Below are positions 8,163-17,003 of a stretch of DNA of 64,000 nt, piece by piece. A program made the position numbers and the translations under genes. Under the pieces are notes generated by a model. The model did not search any database. It worked only from the letters and a program-made list of their open reading frames with translations, and was not told the DNA's origin. The stretch comes from Haloglomus salinum (GTDB lineage Archaea; Halobacteriota; Halobacteria; Halobacteriales; Haloarculaceae). Where the stretch lies: assembly GCF_024298825.1 (NCBI RefSeq), contig NZ_CP101153.1, positions 3,782,001 to 3,846,000 of the forward strand, read 5' to 3'. How positions within the stretch are numbered: the stretch's first letter is position 1; the number at the start of each line of letters is the position of its first letter.

Positions 8163-9662
8163 CTACAGATAGCCCAGGTCGCGGAGCGACTGCTCCACGT
8201 CGCCCCCGAGGTCGACCGTCGGACCCTCCCCACCCTCGAACGCCGCAAGGCGTTGCTCGCAGGAGCGTCGCGCCGCCTCGGGGGCGTCCTCGTACGGGCG
8301 TCGCTCGCCGCCACACGTCGCCAGCCGGTGGCCGTCCGAGCGGGCCTCGACCTTCCACTCCCCCTGGAACGCGACCGTCGTGTGGTGTTCGATGGCCGTG
8401 GCGAGCAGCTCCCGCGGCACCGCGTCGAACTCGTCGTAGTGCTGGGTGGATTCGTGGGCTGGGCTGGCGCTCGGGACGACCTCGCGGTCGGTGAACGTGC
8501 CGAGGTCCCGGCCGCCGCTCGCCAGCACGGTGTCGAGGTCGTCGGTGAGCAGCGTCGGCAGGTCCGCGAGCGTGACGCGGTCGGGTACGGAGCGCCCGTC
8601 GAGCGCCGGGTGGGCGAGCAGGAGTGGCACCTCGAGGACGGCGTCGCTGGTCGTCGCCTCGTGGCCCATCGTCCGCCCCCCGCGCCAGGTCCGCTCCCCC
8701 AGGTTCTCGCCGTGGTCGGCAGTCACGACGAGCAGGGTGTTCTCGAGCAGGCCGAGCCGGTCGAGCGTAGCCCGGAGCCGCCCCAGCTGTTCGTCGATGC
8801 TCCGCGCCTCGGCGTAGTAGAGGGCGCGTATCGCCTCGATGGTCGCCTCGTCCACGTCGCCGCGCTCGTTGGCCGCGTGGAACGACCACGGGAGGACGTA
8901 CTCGCGGTTCAGCCGGTCGGCCGCGCTGCGCGAGAGCCCCTCCGGGAGGTACGCCTCGGGTGGCCGGTACGGCGAGTGCAGGTCCATGTAGTTCACGAAC
9001 CCGAAGAAGGGCGCATCGTCGGCGGCAGCCCGTTCGAGCAACGACACCACGCGGTCCGTGTTGTCGGCGGCGTCGTAGCTGTAACCGAAGCGACCGCCGT
9101 TCGTGAACCAGGGGTGCGGAACCCGGCGGAGCGGCTCCCAGTGGGACACCGCCCGCCCGACCGTGGCCCGCGCCACGTTCACGAGGCTCTCGGACGGGTT
9201 CTCGTGGGTCGCCGCCGCACGCAGCACCCGGGCGTAGCCACGCGGCGTCGCGCCGTGTTCGCCGAGCGCGTTCGACGCGTCCAGCCCGTCGGCGTGTTCG
9301 CGGTCGATGCCGTTCGTGTAGTGGAACTCGTCGAACGAGGCGTCGAAATCGTAGTGCTGGGAGGCGAAGATGTTGGCCGAGACGCCCCAGGTCGTGAAGC
9401 CCCGCTGGCGGAACCCCTCGACGAGGTCGAGGCGGCCGACGGAGTGGTCAGAGCGGGAGTATCGGACGTGTTCGGACGGGTCCGCGCCGGTAAGCATCGA
9501 GACGTGTGCCGGGAGCGACCAGCTCGCGGGCGTCACCGCGCGCTCGAACGTCAGGTTCGACGCCGCGAGGTCGGCGAACGTGTCCATCGCCCGCCGTGTC
9601 GCGTCCCGACGACACGCGTCGAGCACGACGTAGAGCACGTTCGTCTCACCGGAGTCAGTCAT
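8163..9662 (-). CDS. Sulfatase/alkaline-phosphatase superfamily hydrolase or transferase
   Basis: The protein has 499 residues. Its sulfatase-fold marks are LYVVLDACRRD (metal Asp), the nucleophile motif ending SLPAHVSMLTG, and VVTADHGENLGER. At the place of the formylglycine Cys of classical sulfatases there is Ser, and the Arg of CxPSR is His, so activity on phosphodiesters or as a transferase is as likely as sulfate release. No signal peptide is seen. The C-terminus is LRDLGYL, shared with three other proteins of this fold in the window. It lies inside the sugar-nucleotide locus on the opposite strand from its neighbours. Confidence 0.85.
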   Translation of the reverse strand: MTDSGETNVLYVVLDACRRDATRRAMDTFADLAASNLTFERAVTPASWSLPAHVSMLTGADPSEHVRYSRSDHSVGRLDLVEGFRQRGFTTWGVSANIFASQHYDFDASFDEFHYTNGIDREHADGLDASNALGEHGATPRGYARVLRAAATHENPSESLVNVARATVGRAVSHWEPLRRVPHPWFTNGGRFGYSYDAADNTDRVVSLLERAAADDAPFFGFVNYMDLHSPYRPPEAYLPEGLSRSAADRLNREYVLPWSFHAANERGDVDEATIEAIRALYYAEARSIDEQLGRLRATLDRLGLLENTLLVVTADHGENLGERTWRGGRTMGHEATTSDAVLEVPLLLAHPALDGRSVPDRVTLADLPTLLTDDLDTVLASGGRDLGTFTDREVVPSASPAHESTQHYDEFDAVPRELLATAIEHHTTVAFQGEWKVEARSDGHRLATCGGERRPYEDAPEAARRSCEQRLAAFEGGEGPTVDLGGDVEQSLRDLGYL

Positions 9663-9688
9663 CGAAAATCGACGGCTGTACTGCGGTA

Positions 9689-9708
9689 TCGTTCATAATA
9701 CTTTTGTC
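9689..9708. promoter_or_regulatory. Divergent AT-rich promoter region
   Basis: An AT-rich patch (cgttcataatacttttgtct) is the only one between the divergent starts at 9662 (minus) and 9741 (plus). TTATGAA on the minus strand and ATACTTTT on the plus strand would place both initiation sites within about 12 bases of the start codons. Confidence 0.45.
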
Positions 9709-9740
9709 TTTCCGACAGGTTCGATTCGGCGGACAGTCGG

Positions 9741-10757
9741 ATGAAGTGTGTACTGCTGGCCGGCGGTTCCGGGACACGACTGGCCCCACTCACCGACGGG
9801 TTCTCGAAGCACCTCGTCAGGGTGGGCCAGCGGACGTTGCTCGAACACGCCCTGTCGGACCTGGAGGCAGGAGGCGTCGACGAGGTCTGTGTCGTCCTTG
9901 GTGAGACCGGCGCGACGGCGATTCGGGACCATCTGCGGGAGAGCGACCAGTTCGACCTCGAGGTTCGCTACGCCGTTCAGGGGGCCGCTCGCGGCGTCGC
10001 GGACGCCATCTCCCACGCGGAGCCGTTCGTCGGCGACGAGCCGTTCCTCGTCTACCTCGGCGACAACCTGTTCGGGCCGTCGCTGGAGCCGTTCGTCCGC
10101 GGGTTCGCGGCCACCGAGGACGGGGTCGGCCTCTGTCTCCGTCGGGTGGACGACCCGACCCGGTTCGGCGTGCCGGTGTTCGAGTCGGGGAGCCTCCAGG
10201 ACATCGTGGAGAAGCCGGCCGACCCGCCGAGCGAGTACGCCGTCACCGGCCTGTACGGGTTCCCGCCGGCGGTGTTCGACCACATTGAGCGCCTGGAACC
10301 CTCCGACCGCGGGGAGCTGGAGGTCACCGACGCCATCCGGTCGTTGCTCGACGCCGGCCGCTCGGCCCACGTCCACCGGTTCGACGGCTGGTGGGTGGAC
10401 GCGGGGACGCCCGACGGACTGCTCACCGCGAACCGTCGCGTGCTTGCCGGGTCCGGTGGCTCCGGACCGGCCGCCGCCACGGACGCTGTGGGCGCCGACG
10501 CCGACTCCGGACTCGGGGAGGGGGTCAGGGTACGGGCCCCCGTCTCGGTCGGTGCGGGGGTCGAAGTCGGCAACGGGACGGAGCTCGGTCCGAACGTCAC
10601 GCTCGACGCTGATGTCGTGGTCGGAAGCGAGGCGCGCATCAGCGACAGCATCGTGCTCTCGGGGGCCACCGTGGCCGACGGCACGAGCGTCACGGAGAGT
10701 ATCGTCGCGCCCGGTGCCCGGGTCACGTCGCCGCTCCGGGGCGAGGTCTACCGGTAG
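9741..10757 (+). CDS. rmlA: Glucose-1-phosphate thymidylyltransferase-type nucleotidyltransferase with beta-helix tail
   Basis: This 338-residue protein starts with LLAGGSGTRLAPLT and SKHL (nucleotide loop and Lys), then YLGDNLFG, VEKPADPPSEYAVTGLY, which is characteristic of RmlA, and GWWVDAGTPDGLLTANR. Residues 245-335 form hexapeptide-like repeats (VGAGVEVGNGTELGPNVTL and following), a left-handed beta-helix of the long-form archaeal enzymes. It should make dTDP-glucose from glucose-1-phosphate and dTTP. It feeds rmlB at 7213. Confidence 0.85.
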   Translation: MKCVLLAGGSGTRLAPLTDGFSKHLVRVGQRTLLEHALSDLEAGGVDEVCVVLGETGATAIRDHLRESDQFDLEVRYAVQGAARGVADAISHAEPFVGDEPFLVYLGDNLFGPSLEPFVRGFAATEDGVGLCLRRVDDPTRFGVPVFESGSLQDIVEKPADPPSEYAVTGLYGFPPAVFDHIERLEPSDRGELEVTDAIRSLLDAGRSAHVHRFDGWWVDAGTPDGLLTANRRVLAGSGGSGPAAATDAVGADADSGLGEGVRVRAPVSVGAGVEVGNGTELGPNVTLDADVVVGSEARISDSIVLSGATVADGTSVTESIVAPGARVTSPLRGEVYR

Positions 10758-10797
10758 GTCCATCCCGACGCAGCGGGCACGGGCACCGCCACCGCGG

Positions 10798-11739
10798 TCA
10801 GTCCTGAACGACGGTCGCCCGGTCCGCCGGGCAGTCGTCCATCCGGTACTCGACCGTCCGGACGAACGCACCCAGGCGCTCGCGGGCGTCCGCTGCGGCC
10901 CGGGCGAGGAAGTCGGCGTCAGCCGGCTCCTCGACGTCCTCGGTGACCGCGCCGACGGCCAGCCCGTCCGTGCTGGGCCAGTACTCGTCGAGTATCCGCC
11001 GTGCGGTCGGTGGGTCGTACTTCGCCCAGAAGAGCGGCCAGTTCCGGTAGACGTGGTAGAGCCCCCCGGAGTCGGTCTCCGAGAGGTAGCGGTCGTGTCT
11101 CGCGACGGCTCGCGGTTCGAGCGCCACGTCCCAGCCGCGCTTTCGTGCCCGGAACCCGAGGTCGGAGCTCTCCCAGTAGATGCCGAACCGCTCGTCGAGG
11201 ATACCGACCTCCGCGACGACCTCGGCGCGGACGACCGTGCCGAGCAGCGTCACGCTGGGGCGCCGGAGGAGCCGGTCGTCGATCCCCGGCTCGCGGGTGA
11301 TGGGATGGCACATCCGGTAGCGGTTGAACCGATGGCCCGCCGAGTAGATGCCGCCGCGGAAATCACGGACCAGCGGCTGCACGACGCCGAGGCGGTCGTT
11401 CGCCCGGAGCGTTTCCCAGAGCCGGTCGATGGCGCCGGCGTCGAGCGTCGCGTCCTGATCGAGCAGCATGAACGCCGACGGGTCGAGCCGGTCGCTGGCG
11501 TAGCGGAGCAGGTCGTTCACGCTCCCGACGTAGTGGGTGTTCTCGGTGTGGCCCAGCACGGTGAGCCGCGAGCGGTCGCGCAGCCGCTCCCGGGTCGCGT
11601 CCGTGGAGGCGTCGTCGAGCGCGAGCACCGCCGTCTCCGGCGTCGCGGCGGCCGCCGCGTCGAGCACCTCGTCGAGGAACCCTCGCTCGATGTAGTCCAC
11701 CCCGTCGTAGTAGGGGAGCAGTATCGCGAGGTCGGTCAC
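10798..11739 (-). CDS. Family 2 glycosyltransferase (GT-A fold)
   Basis: The protein has 313 residues. The N-terminal ILLPYYDG strand, the ALDDASTD nucleotide-sugar site, FMLLDQDATLD (DxD metal site) and DERFGIYWESSDLGFRARKRGWDV fit GT2 enzymes of the rhamnosyl/galactofuranosyl type. It has no membrane segment. Its start overlaps the stop of the methyltransferase gene by 4 bases, so it is the last gene of the operon running from the aminotransferase through the methyltransferase to this gene. It probably attaches the sugar made by this locus to a lipid-linked glycan. Confidence 0.87.
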   Translation of the reverse strand: MTDLAILLPYYDGVDYIERGFLDEVLDAAAAATPETAVLALDDASTDATRERLRDRSRLTVLGHTENTHYVGSVNDLLRYASDRLDPSAFMLLDQDATLDAGAIDRLWETLRANDRLGVVQPLVRDFRGGIYSAGHRFNRYRMCHPITREPGIDDRLLRRPSVTLLGTVVRAEVVAEVGILDERFGIYWESSDLGFRARKRGWDVALEPRAVARHDRYLSETDSGGLYHVYRNWPLFWAKYDPPTARRILDEYWPSTDGLAVGAVTEDVEEPADADFLARAAADARERLGAFVRTVEYRMDDCPADRATVVQD

Positions 11740-12479
11740 GGCTCCACCCCCACGGCGTAGATGAGGCGGTCGTCATCGTCGCCGTATCCCGTCGCGAGGT
11801 GGGCCTCGCGGTCGGCCAGCGAACTCCGGTCGTGAGCGAAGCGGAACTCGTGGGCCGTCACGTACCGGAGTTCGTGCGTGGCCGTGTGCGTCTCGACCAG
11901 TTCGTCGTCCGCGAACACCTGCAGGGTCTCCTCGTGGTGCCACCGGTTGTCGAGGGTATCGACGGAGTGGCTGACGTGCTTCTCGATGCGACCGTCCTCG
12001 TGGTCGAGTGTCTCGGTCAGCTCCGCCTCGTACCCGTCGACCAGATGGGACATGAAGTTGGAGGCGTCCACGACGACCACGCCGTCCTCGGCCAGCGCGT
12101 CCCCGAAGGCGTCCAGCGCCGCGACCACGTCCGCGTTCGACAGGAGGTAGTTGAACGTCGTGTACATGCAGACGATAGCGTCGACCGACCGGCTCCCGAA
12201 CTCACGGAGGTCGGCCTGGAACAGGTCGATGTCGTCGGACTGCTCGCGGGCGTACGTCAGCATCTCCCGGTCCACGTCGAAGCCGACCAGCTCGCACGCG
12301 GTCTCGTCGGCGAGCGCCCGCAGCAGCCGCCCCGTGCCACAGCCCGCCGACAGGAGCGTCGCGTCCGGCGAGTCGGTAATCCGCTCCGGGAGCGTCTCGA
12401 GCAGGAACGACACCTGCTCGTCCACCCGCCGGTTCCACAGCCGCTCGTTCTCGGCCGGCAGGAACAGCGAGTCCGCCAT
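11736..12479 (-). CDS. SAM-dependent methyltransferase, TylM1/DesVI-like
   Basis: This is a 247-residue class I methyltransferase. LLSAGCGTGRLL at 42-53 binds SAM, and the following GFDVDREMLTYAR, ADLREF, MYTTFNYL, and GVVVVDASNFMSH, plus a later KHVSHSV, match the layout of the sugar N-methyltransferases TylM1, DesVI and RdmD rather than O-methyltransferases. This likeness is judged by eye from remembered family features. The gene lies 5 bases after the DegT aminotransferase gene and overlaps the GT2 gene by 4 bases, which supports a role on an amino sugar. Confidence 0.75.
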   Translation of the reverse strand: MADSLFLPAENERLWNRRVDEQVSFLLETLPERITDSPDATLLSAGCGTGRLLRALADETACELVGFDVDREMLTYAREQSDDIDLFQADLREFGSRSVDAIVCMYTTFNYLLSNADVVAALDAFGDALAEDGVVVVDASNFMSHLVDGYEAELTETLDHEDGRIEKHVSHSVDTLDNRWHHEETLQVFADDELVETHTATHELRYVTAHEFRFAHDRSSLADREAHLATGYGDDDDRLIYAVGVEP

Positions 12480-12484
12480 CGGTC

Positions 12485-13648
12485 TCAGAACGCCCCCGCC
12501 GGCGGCTCCGTGACCGGCGTCCGCTGCCCGTCGTCGTACGCCCGGACGGCGTCGACGATGCGTTCACGCGCCGTCTCGTCCACGAACCACCCGTTCGGCA
12601 CGCAGACGACCCGCTGGTCGAACCACCGCGTCCGGGGCCGCTCGTCGACCGCCGTGTCGAACACCGACGCCTCGATGTTGGACTGGTGGAGTGCCGAGCA
12701 CTGGATGCCCCGGTCGGCCATGAAGTCGATGAACGACAGCCGGTCCTCCACGAGAACCGGGTAGAGCCACCGGGCCGACCGGCTCCCGGACGGGACCGAG
12801 AGCGTCCGGACGGCCTCCAGGTCGGCGAACGCCTCGTCGTAGCGGGCGGCCTGCTCGCGCTGGGTCGCGACGAGTTCGTCGAGGTAGTCGAGCTGGACGT
12901 TGCCGACGGCGGCGAACACGTCGTTGAGCGTGTACCGGTAGCCGGGCTCGGTGATCTCGTAGGTCCAGGGACGCTTCCGGTCCAGTTTGTCGGCCTTGTC
13001 GGTCTCGATACCGTGCCAGCGGCGCCGCTTCGCTCGCTCGGCCGTGGCCGCATCCGGGACGGCGACGGCCCCGCCCATGACCGAGGTGATGGTCTTGACG
13101 GGGCCGAAGCTGAACGTGGTGTAGTCGGCGATGGCGCCGACCGGGACGCCGTCGTAGGCCCCGCCGAAGCTCTGTGCGGCGTCCTGGATGAGCGTCACGT
13201 CGTGCTCGTCGACCACCTCGAGGAGTTCGTCGTAGGCCGCCGGCGTCCCGTGCATGTCGACGACGACCAGTGCGGTCGTCTCGTCGCTGACCAGTTCGGC
13301 GACCGACGCCGGGTCCGGGAGTCCCGTCGCCGGGTCCGTCTCGGCGAACACGAGGTCCGGCTCGAAGTGGAGCAGCGGGACGTTCGTCGCGGCGCAGGTG
13401 AACGGCGTCGTGACGACCTCGTCGCCGGGCTCGATGCCAGCGAGGTCGTAGGCCAGCGAGAGCGCGCTGCTCCCGGAGTTCACCGCGACCACGTGCGGGT
13501 TGTCGATGCGGTCGCCGATGCGCTCCTCGAACCGTTCCACCCGTGGTCCACCCCCGATCCACCCCGACTGGAGGACCTCGACCACTCGGTCCCCGACCTC
13601 GGCGGGCATGAATGGCTCCAGAATCGGAATCTCGTCGTCGTCGGCCAT
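12485..13648 (-). CDS. DegT/DnrJ/EryC1 family sugar aminotransferase
   Basis: This 387-residue PLP enzyme should transaminate a keto-sugar nucleotide. VNSGSSALSLAYD forms the phosphate-binding loop near residue 58, IQDAAQSFGG carries the PLP-contacting Asp, and FSFGPVKTITSVMGGAV holds the Schiff-base Lys. The start is the ATG at 13648, with a TATA-like GATTAATG on the minus strand 27 bases before it. A 17-residue upstream extension that would cover this promoter was not used. It is the first gene of the aminotransferase-methyltransferase-GT2 operon and is divergent from ileS. Confidence 0.9.
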   Translation of the reverse strand: MADDDEIPILEPFMPAEVGDRVVEVLQSGWIGGGPRVERFEERIGDRIDNPHVVAVNSGSSALSLAYDLAGIEPGDEVVTTPFTCAATNVPLLHFEPDLVFAETDPATGLPDPASVAELVSDETTALVVVDMHGTPAAYDELLEVVDEHDVTLIQDAAQSFGGAYDGVPVGAIADYTTFSFGPVKTITSVMGGAVAVPDAATAERAKRRRWHGIETDKADKLDRKRPWTYEITEPGYRYTLNDVFAAVGNVQLDYLDELVATQREQAARYDEAFADLEAVRTLSVPSGSRSARWLYPVLVEDRLSFIDFMADRGIQCSALHQSNIEASVFDTAVDERPRTRWFDQRVVCVPNGWFVDETARERIVDAVRAYDDGQRTPVTEPPAGAF

Positions 13649-13672
13649 CGTGAACCACCTCTCGCGGCGGCG

Positions 13673-13680
13673 CATTAATC
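13673..13680 (-). promoter_or_regulatory. TATA-like element of the aminotransferase operon
   Basis: The minus strand reads GATTAATG, centred 27-28 bases before the ATG at 13648, so the transcript is likely leaderless. Confidence 0.5.
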
Positions 13681-13733
13681 TCGGTGGTGCCGGCCACAAC
13701 CACCGGCGGGAATTGTAGGGAAGCCGACGAGAT

Positions 13734-13746
13734 GTTATGATTTATG
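13734..13746 (+). promoter_or_regulatory. TATA-like element of ileS
   Basis: gttatgatttatg forms an AT-rich box centred about 28 bases before the ATG at 13771. The ATG at 13744 lies inside this box and so is unlikely to be the start. Confidence 0.55.
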
Positions 13747-13770
13747 CCCGAGCGCCTGCCCCGAACAGCT

Positions 13771-16700
13771 ATGAGCGACCCCGAGTCCGAGTTCGAGTTT
13801 CTCTCGGAGCTAGACCAGCAGTACGACCCACACGAGGTCGAGGCGGACATCAACGGGTTCTGGGACGATGTCGACGCCTACGAGACGGTTCGCGAGGAGG
13901 GTATCCCCGACTTCTACTTCCTGGACGGGCCGCCGTTCACCAGCGGGCAGATGCACCTGGGGACGGCCTGGAACAAGACCCTGAAGGACGCCATCATCCG
14001 GTATCTCCGGATGCAGGGCCACTCCGTCTACGACCGCCCCGGCTACGACATGCACGGGCTTCCCATCGAGACGAAGGTCGAGGAGAAGTTCGGCTTCGAG
14101 AGCAAGAAGGATATCGCCGAGGCCAGCATCGAGACGTTCATCCAGGAGTGCCGGACCTTCGCCGAGGAGAACCTGGAGAAGATGAACGAGGACTTCCAGT
14201 CGCTCGGGGTCTGGATGGACTGGGACGACCCGTACCGGACGGCCTCCAACGAGTACATCGAGGGGGTCTGGTGGGGCTTCAAGCAGGCGTACGACCGGGG
14301 CCACGTCGACCGCGGGCACCAGGTCATCAACCAGTGTCCCCGCTGTGAGACCGCCATCGCGGACAACGAGGTCGAGTACGAGGACATCGACTCCCCCTCC
14401 ATCTACGTGAAGTTCCCGCTGGTCGACGAGCCGGGGTCGCTGGTCATCTGGACGACGACCCCCTGGACGCTGCCGGCGAACCTCTACGTGGCCGTCGACG
14501 AGGAACTGGAGTACGCACGACTCCGTCTCGACGGCGACGAGGAGGTCATCGTCGCCTCGGACTGCGTCGAGGAGGTCGTCGAGGCCGCTGGCGCGGACTC
14601 CCACGAGGTGCTGGAGACGATGCCGGGGTCGGACCTGGTCGGCGCCAGCTACCGGAGCCCGCTGGGCGAGCAGGTGCCCGCCCAGGCCGAGTACGACGAC
14701 GAGCCCGACCATCATCAGGTCTACCCCACGGACTTCGTCGAGGCCGAGCGCACGGGGCTCATCCACTCCGCACCGGGACACGGTGTCGAGGACGCGGAGT
14801 TCGGCGAGAAGTACGGGCTCGACGTGTTCGCGCCGGTCGCCACGGACGGCGTGTTCACCGACGACGCCGGGGAGTACGCCGGCCAGCAGGTCTGGGACGC
14901 CAACGACGAGATAATCGCGGACCTTGAGGCGAGCGGGGCGCTCCTGTCGTCCGGCACAGTCTCGCACCGCTACGGGCACTGCTGGCGGTGCGACACACCC
15001 ATCATCAACATGGCGACGGCGCAGTGGTTCATCCGGGTCTCGGAGATCAAGGACCGACTGCTCGAGGAGCTCGAGAAGAGCACCTGGCATCCGGAGTGGG
15101 CCCGTGACAACCGGCAGCGCAACTGGATCGAGGACGCCCGGGACTGGTGTGTCTCGCGCCAGCGCTACTGGGGGACGCCGCTCCCCATCTGGGAGAACGA
15201 CGACGGCGACATCATCGTCATCGAGTCGGTCGAGGAACTCCGCGAGCGAGCCGACCAGGAGTTCGACCCGACCGATATCGACCTGCACCGCCCCGAGGTC
15301 GACGAGATCACCATCACCGAGGACGGCGAGGAGTACCACCGCGTCCCCGACGTGTTCGACGTCTGGGTCGACTCCGGGGTGACCTCCTGGGCCGCCATCG
15401 ACTACCCGAGCCGGAGCGACCTGTTCGACGAGATGTGGCCCACGGAGCTCATCGTCGAGGCCCACGACCAGACCCGGGGCTGGTTCTGGTCCCAGCTCGG
15501 GATGGGCGTGACCGCCCTCGACCAGAACCCCTACGAGGAGGTCGTGATGCACGGGCACGCGCTCGACGAGGACGGCCTGAAGATGTCCAAGTCACGCGGG
15601 AACATCGTCACGCCACAGGAGGCCATCGACCGGCACGGGGCCGACCCGGTCCGCTCGTTCCTGCTCACGCGGAACCTCGACGGCGAGGACATGCGGTTCT
15701 CCTGGGAGGAGATCGGGAACCAGGCCGACCGGCTCAACATCGTCTGGAACGTCTTCCGCTTCCCCGCGCCGTACATGCGGATGGACGGGTTCGACCCCCG
15801 CGAGGAATCGCTGGCGGACGCAGACCTGCGCCCCATCGACGAGTGGGTGCTCTCCCGGCTCGAATCGACGAAGCAGGTCGTCGACGCCGAGATGGACGAC
15901 TACGCCCTGCCGGAGGCGCTCTCGGCGGTCCTTTCGTTCCTCATCGAGGACGTGTCCCGGTTCTACATCCAGTCCATCCGCGACCGGGTGTGGGAGCCCG
16001 AGGACTCCGCCGACAAGCACGCCGCCTATCTGACGCTGTACCGGCTGTTCGACGAGTCCAGCCGGCTGCTCGCGCCGTTCGTCCCCCACATCGCCGAGCG
16101 GCTCTACCAGACGTTCGTCGGCTCGGAGACGACCGTCCACGACCTCGACTGGCCGGGCGCCTCGGAGGCCTACCACGACCCGGCGCTGGAGGCACAGATG
16201 GAGACGGTCCAGGCCATCGAGAAGGCGGCCTCGAACGCCCGGCAGAACGCCGGCCGGAAGCTCCGCTGGCCCGTCTCGGAGGTCATCGTGAGCACCGACG
16301 AGGCCGACGTGGTCGAGGCCGCCACCGAGCTGGAGCCGGTGCTGCGCGACCGCATCAACTGTCGCGACGTGACGGTCGTGGAGGGGACGTGGGACGGCGT
16401 GGAGTTCGTCGCACGCCCACAGATGGACGTGCTCGGCCCGGAGTTCGGCGGGGAGGCGAGCGCCATCGCCGACGCCATCAGGGGAATGACCCGGGCGGAG
16501 TTCGAGGCAGACCCGACGATAACGGTCGACGGCGACACCATCGAGGTCACCGAAGAGATGGTCGAATTCCGGAAGTCCGTGCCCGAGCACGTCTCGGCCG
16601 CCGAGTTCGGACAGGGCAGCGTCTACGTCGACCTCACCATCACCGACGACATCCGGAGCGAGGGGTACGCACGAGAGGTCATCCGCCGGGTGCAGGAGAT

Positions 16701-16908
16701 GCGCAAGGAGATGGACCTCGACCTGCACCAGTCCATCGAACTCGACCTGGCCTTCGAGGACGCGGAGGCCGACGACCTCATCGAGCGACACCGCGACCTC
16801 ATCGCCCAGGAGACCCGCTGTGAGAACTACTCCGCGGACGCCGACGACTACGTCGAGACGTGGGAGTTCGAGGGCGTGACCGTCACCATCGGCGTGGCGA
16901 CGGTCTGA
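13771..16908 (+). CDS. ileS: Isoleucyl-tRNA synthetase
   Basis: This is a 1045-residue class I synthetase that charges tRNA-Ile. The HIGH motif is HLGT at residues 62-65 within DGPPFTSGQMHLGTAWNK, and KMSKS is at 604-608. The editing (CP1) region holds TTTPWTLPAN. Zinc-type pairs CPRC (near 190) and CWRC (near 410) are present. WVDSGVTSW and HDQTRGWFW fit IleRS. The C-terminal anticodon and tail domains are present, and the length is normal for the archaeal enzyme. The gene is monocistronic and divergent from the aminotransferase operon. Confidence 0.97.
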   Translation: MSDPESEFEFLSELDQQYDPHEVEADINGFWDDVDAYETVREEGIPDFYFLDGPPFTSGQMHLGTAWNKTLKDAIIRYLRMQGHSVYDRPGYDMHGLPIETKVEEKFGFESKKDIAEASIETFIQECRTFAEENLEKMNEDFQSLGVWMDWDDPYRTASNEYIEGVWWGFKQAYDRGHVDRGHQVINQCPRCETAIADNEVEYEDIDSPSIYVKFPLVDEPGSLVIWTTTPWTLPANLYVAVDEELEYARLRLDGDEEVIVASDCVEEVVEAAGADSHEVLETMPGSDLVGASYRSPLGEQVPAQAEYDDEPDHHQVYPTDFVEAERTGLIHSAPGHGVEDAEFGEKYGLDVFAPVATDGVFTDDAGEYAGQQVWDANDEIIADLEASGALLSSGTVSHRYGHCWRCDTPIINMATAQWFIRVSEIKDRLLEELEKSTWHPEWARDNRQRNWIEDARDWCVSRQRYWGTPLPIWENDDGDIIVIESVEELRERADQEFDPTDIDLHRPEVDEITITEDGEEYHRVPDVFDVWVDSGVTSWAAIDYPSRSDLFDEMWPTELIVEAHDQTRGWFWSQLGMGVTALDQNPYEEVVMHGHALDEDGLKMSKSRGNIVTPQEAIDRHGADPVRSFLLTRNLDGEDMRFSWEEIGNQADRLNIVWNVFRFPAPYMRMDGFDPREESLADADLRPIDEWVLSRLESTKQVVDAEMDDYALPEALSAVLSFLIEDVSRFYIQSIRDRVWEPEDSADKHAAYLTLYRLFDESSRLLAPFVPHIAERLYQTFVGSETTVHDLDWPGASEAYHDPALEAQMETVQAIEKAASNARQNAGRKLRWPVSEVIVSTDEADVVEAATELEPVLRDRINCRDVTVVEGTWDGVEFVARPQMDVLGPEFGGEASAIADAIRGMTRAEFEADPTITVDGDTIEVTEEMVEFRKSVPEHVSAAEFGQGSVYVDLTITDDIRSEGYAREVIRRVQEMRKEMDLDLHQSIELDLAFEDAEADDLIERHRDLIAQETRCENYSADADDYVETWEFEGVTVTIGVATV

Positions 16909-17003
16909 GCAGCGCGGGCCGCGGCGACCGGCTACCGGCTCTCGGTGCCGACCTGTTATAGACGGCAGCACGGTTAGGCCCGGTCCCCCGGCTTGGTCTG
17001 ACG

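Noticed and set aside
13810-15558. 582-codon minus-strand frame inside ileS
   Set aside because: It is antisense to IleRS motifs and has no family features.
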